A stretch of DNA of 64,000 nt from Mycobacterium lentiflavum (GTDB lineage: Bacteria > Actinomycetota > Actinomycetes > Mycobacteriales > Mycobacteriaceae): positions 3,906,001-3,970,000 of the forward strand of contig NZ_CP092423.2 of assembly GCF_022374895.2 (NCBI RefSeq), written 5' to 3'. The position numbers and the translations under genes are program-made. Positions 61,461 through 64,000 of this stretch are shown piece after piece; position 1 is the first letter of the stretch; every line of letters begins with the position of its first letter. The notes below the pieces were generated by a model. The model was not told the DNA's origin. It was given only the letters and a program-made list of their open reading frames with translations, and made no database searches.

Positions 61461-61617
61461 GATTCCCCCTTCGAGTGCAACGACGTGACGGAATGTCACC
61501 CGTGCCCGCAGTTGGTGTAGATGGTGTGGTTGTGCACCTTGTGACAGATGCTACGCGGGATCACCCCGACTAATCTGTGCGCAACCTATGTAGCAGCCCA
61601 GAATCGGGCTTTGCCGC

Positions 61618-61839
61618 TTAACCAGCCGGACCGGAGACGGATGCACGCAAGCTCTTCGGACGGATGTCGGGCCAGTGTAGTTCGACATAGTCCAGGCATT
61701 CGGCGCGGGTCGCTTCGCCGTAGACCACCCGCCAGCCCGCCGGGACGTCGGTGAACACCGGCCACAGGCTGTGCTGTTCTTCCTCGTTGACCAACACGAC
61801 GAAGGTGCCGTTGTCGTCGTCGAAAGGGTTAGTACTCAT
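61618..61839 (-). CDS. mbtH: MbtH-type NRPS accessory protein
   Basis: 73 residues. NEEEQHSLWPVFTDVPAGW and LDYVELHWPDIRP are the family signature. MbtH proteins bind and activate adenylation domains, here those of mycobactin assembly. The ATG overlaps the mbtG stop (ATGA). It corresponds to Rv2377c. Confidence 0.96.
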   Translation of the reverse strand: MSTNPFDDDNGTFVVLVNEEEQHSLWPVFTDVPAGWRVVYGEATRAECLDYVELHWPDIRPKSLRASVSGPAG

Positions 61840-63125
61840 CGCTTCTCCACCATCGCCAATCTGGACAGACCACCCGCCGGACCGACCCAGGACCCCAACA
61901 CCCGGTCCGACAACAGGCCGAGACAGCTCAGGTTCGGAAAACCGGGCCCCTGGGTGAGGCCGGACAGGTTGGGCAGGAACAGTTTGGGGGTGACGTCGCT
62001 GACGGACAGGTCGTAGCCGATCCCCTCCTGCAGGCGATCGGACGCCAGTGGTCCGCCCAGACCCAGCTCGAGCAGATCGAGCGCGTCCTGGTTGAACAGT
62101 GAGGTGAACCAGAGCGCATCGGCGCCGGAGCCGTCAATGACGAGGTCGAATCCGTGCACCGTCTCCAGGTTCTCGCTGAACCGGTTGGTGGACAGCGTCA
62201 GCCGGATCTGCCCGTCGCGGCCGACCGCGTGCGCGACCCGGCCGCGCAGGTGATGGATGCGGTCGTCGGCCAGCAACGCTTCCTGCACGTTCGCCGAGAA
62301 CACGCCGCGGTCGGTGCGGGCCAGCGCGTCGCGGCGCTCGTCCAGCGTCAGGGCCGTCCAGTCGGTGGGGTCGGAGAACAATGAGTTCTCGAAGAAGCTC
62401 TCGCCGCGGGTGAACAACGTCACCTGCGGCGAGATGACCGTGATCGTCGAAACCCGATGCCGGAAAAGCTCATTGAGCATCGAGGCGGCCGTCTCACCGC
62501 CGCCGATCACCGCGACCCGCTCGGCGTCGATGCGGTCGTGGCCGGCCGCGCGATCCCAGAACTGCGCAATCGACATCATGCGCGGGTTGCCGGGCAACAA
62601 CGATTTCTCGGCCTGACCTGGTCCGGTGATCATCAACGCATCCGCGTGCACGGTGGTCTCGCGGGTGTGCAGTGCCCACCGGTCGCCGACGACGCCGAGC
62701 CCGTCGACCTCGCCGTGCACCACTTGCATGCCGACCTGGTCGGCGACCCAGCCCAGGTATTGGCTCCATTTGCGATGCGGCGGAGCGGGTCTGCCGCGGT
62801 CGATCCACTCGGCGAACGACGCGGTCGCGATCAGGTAGGACTGCCAGCTGTACCGGGTCATCAGCTCGTCGAGCTCGCCGTTGCGGCGCGGCACCAACGC
62901 CGACCGGTAGGGAAAGCCGACATCTTTTTCCGGACTGGTTCCGAGCCGGTGCGCCCCGTCGGTCCAGCCGCCGCTCGCCTGCCAGTTCGCCCCGACTCCG
63001 GTGCGTTCGACGGCGATCACGTCGGGGACCTCTGGGATATCGGGGCCCATGTCGCGCAATGCCTTGGCCTTGGCCGCCACGGCCACCGCCTTGGCGCCGG
63101 CGCCCAGGATCGCCAACGTGCTCAT
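61836..63125 (-). CDS. mbtG: Mycobactin lysine N6-hydroxylase
   Basis: 429 residues from the ATG at 63125, which overlaps the mbtF stop. FAD site LAILGAGAKAVAVAAKA and NADPH site VAVIGGGETAASMLNEL. It hydroxylates lysine side-chain nitrogens to give the hydroxamate iron ligands of mycobactin. The operon head and its expected IdeR boxes are outside the window. It corresponds to Rv2378c. Confidence 0.94.
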   Translation of the reverse strand: MSTLAILGAGAKAVAVAAKAKALRDMGPDIPEVPDVIAVERTGVGANWQASGGWTDGAHRLGTSPEKDVGFPYRSALVPRRNGELDELMTRYSWQSYLIATASFAEWIDRGRPAPPHRKWSQYLGWVADQVGMQVVHGEVDGLGVVGDRWALHTRETTVHADALMITGPGQAEKSLLPGNPRMMSIAQFWDRAAGHDRIDAERVAVIGGGETAASMLNELFRHRVSTITVISPQVTLFTRGESFFENSLFSDPTDWTALTLDERRDALARTDRGVFSANVQEALLADDRIHHLRGRVAHAVGRDGQIRLTLSTNRFSENLETVHGFDLVIDGSGADALWFTSLFNQDALDLLELGLGGPLASDRLQEGIGYDLSVSDVTPKLFLPNLSGLTQGPGFPNLSCLGLLSDRVLGSWVGPAGGLSRLAMVEKR

Positions 63126-64000
63126 GTCACCACCTCCCGCAGTGAATCCATCCAAAGTTGTTGCAACGCAGAGATGTCCGCGTCATCGAGAATGCCGGGC
63201 AGCGCGCGCCACTGCGCGGCCAGAACACGTTGACCGTCGAAGGGCAACACGGTGGCCATGATCGTGAGTTCGTGGCGCACCGCCAGATCAGGTTCCGGCT
63301 GCGGCGATACCCCGGCCAGCAATCCGCGCTCCGGCTTCAGCACGGTGCCACCGCCGGTGTGGGCCGCCCCGAGGTAGTTCAGCAGCACCTGCGGACTGGG
63401 CAGCGGGGCCAGCCGCTCGGCGGTGTCGGAGCGCAGATAACGCAGCAGGCCGTAATCGAGGCCGTCGCCCGGGATGGCCGCCAACTGCTTCCCGACCTGC
63501 CGCGGGTCGGCCGAGGCCACCCGCACCGGATAGATGGAACTGAGCAGTCCGATCGTGTCGCCTGTGTCGGTGGTGTCGTCGACCAAAGTGTCTGCGCGCC
63601 CGTGGGTTTCCAGCGCCAGCAGTGGCGGCGGCGTGGCCTGGTTTCGCTGCTGGCGCCAGCACGTGACCATCGCCGCGGTGGCGGCGACCAGCAGATGCGG
63701 CAGCGGCAGCCCGGAATTCAGGAGCCGGTGGGTGGTGTCCGCATCGGCGGCGACCATCCGGACGATCAGATCGCCGGCCCGGTCACGGCCCGGATCAACC
63801 CGTCGGGCACCGAGATTGGGATCGTCGCCTTCGAGCTGTGCCGCCCAGAACGGCGTGGTGTCCAACTTCTCGGCCCGCTGCGCCAGCGCTTGGGCCCACC
63901 GCCGGTAGCTGGTGTGCTCCCGGATCGGCGCGGGCGAGTGGCCGGTGGCCAAAGCCTGCAGCGCCGCGTCCAATTCGCCGAGAAGGACCCGCCACGACGC
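63122..64000 (-). CDS. mbtF: Mycobactin NRPS MbtF, C-terminal part only
   Basis: The frame is open to the right edge, so only the last 292 codons are seen. They form most of a C-terminal epimerisation/condensation-type domain: ASWRVLLGELDAAL (just after the usual HHxxxD, which lies outside), GDTIGLLSSIYPVRV, PGDGLDYGLLRYLRSD and VLLNYLGAAHTGGG. MbtF adds the terminal lysine-derived unit of mycobactin. It corresponds to Rv2379c. Confidence 0.92.
   Translation of the reverse strand, partial: ASWRVLLGELDAALQALATGHSPAPIREHTSYRRWAQALAQRAEKLDTTPFWAAQLEGDDPNLGARRVDPGRDRAGDLIVRMVAADADTTHRLLNSGLPLPHLLVAATAAMVTCWRQQRNQATPPPLLALETHGRADTLVDDTTDTGDTIGLLSSIYPVRVASADPRQVGKQLAAIPGDGLDYGLLRYLRSDTAERLAPLPSPQVLLNYLGAAHTGGGTVLKPERGLLAGVSPQPEPDLAVRHELTIMATVLPFDGQRVLAAQWRALPGILDDADISALQQLWMDSLREVVT

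Noticed and set aside
61461..61617. Region near mbtH checked for an IdeR iron box
   Set aside because: No convincing site is seen, and the mycobactin operon begins outside the window, so none is expected here.

Overview
The window is high-GC chromosomal DNA from a slow-growing, non-tuberculous Mycobacterium. From about 23 kb to the right edge the gene order follows M. tuberculosis Rv2332-Rv2379c (cysK1, cysE, mez, tRNA-Asn, dnaG, dgt, esxO/esxP, a PPE38-type gene, glyS, smtB, zur, uppS, recO, amiA2, era, ybeY, phoH1, rsmE, dnaJ2, hrcA, cfp2, mbtH-mbtG-mbtF). The species cannot be named from the sequence alone. Several blocks absent from the M. tuberculosis order break this backbone.

Layout. 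0-2.3 kb: 3' part of a sulfite reductase-type diflavin flavoprotein and a decayed copy of its 3' end. 2.3-5.0 kb: a four-gene ESX-1 substrate-like operon (EspA, EspC, EspD and EspL types) with no ESX core gene nearby. 5.1-7.1 kb: a decayed CAP fragment, a persulfide dioxygenase-rhodanese protein and a truncated rhodanese. 7.1-17.9 kb: a complete mce operon (yrbEA-yrbEB-mceA to mceF, two Mce-associated membrane proteins, one CAP protein). 18.5-24.6 kb: a sulfur locus. On the minus strand it has a family 2A encapsulin and its cysteine desulfurase cargo. Divergently it has a leaderless polycysteine leader peptide, an attenuator-like leader RNA, a thioester-domain-like protein whose thioester Cys is Ser, cysK and cysE. 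24.7-42.5 kb: mostly conserved housekeeping genes plus the Esx pair, PPE38-type gene and the zinc regulators SmtB/Zur with a MIRU-like spacer. 42.6-49.7 kb: an accessory block between amiA2 and era with Mn catalase, hemerythrin and a second orphan esp operon (EspB, EspK, EspA/E, EspC/F types). 49.8-58.3 kb: the era to hrcA gene group, with one extra proline-rich exported protein. 58.4-60.4 kb: a conserved gene and an ECF41/SigJ-like sigma factor with its carboxymuconolactone-decarboxylase partner. 60.4-64 kb: two Mtb12-family antigens and the distal mycobactin genes.

The strongest system is the sulfur locus. Sulfur liberation inside a protein shell (encapsulin plus cysteine desulfurase) lies back to back with cysteine synthesis (cysK, cysE) behind a polycysteine uORF. 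A sequence just after the uORF stop is complementary to the ribosome binding site of the next gene, which gives a simple cysteine-sensing mechanism. The second notable theme is two separate esp clusters that together carry nearly all ESX-1 accessory substrate types but no secretion machinery. Both would have to use an ESX apparatus encoded elsewhere.

All family assignments come from reading motifs and from memory of homologues. No database search was run.
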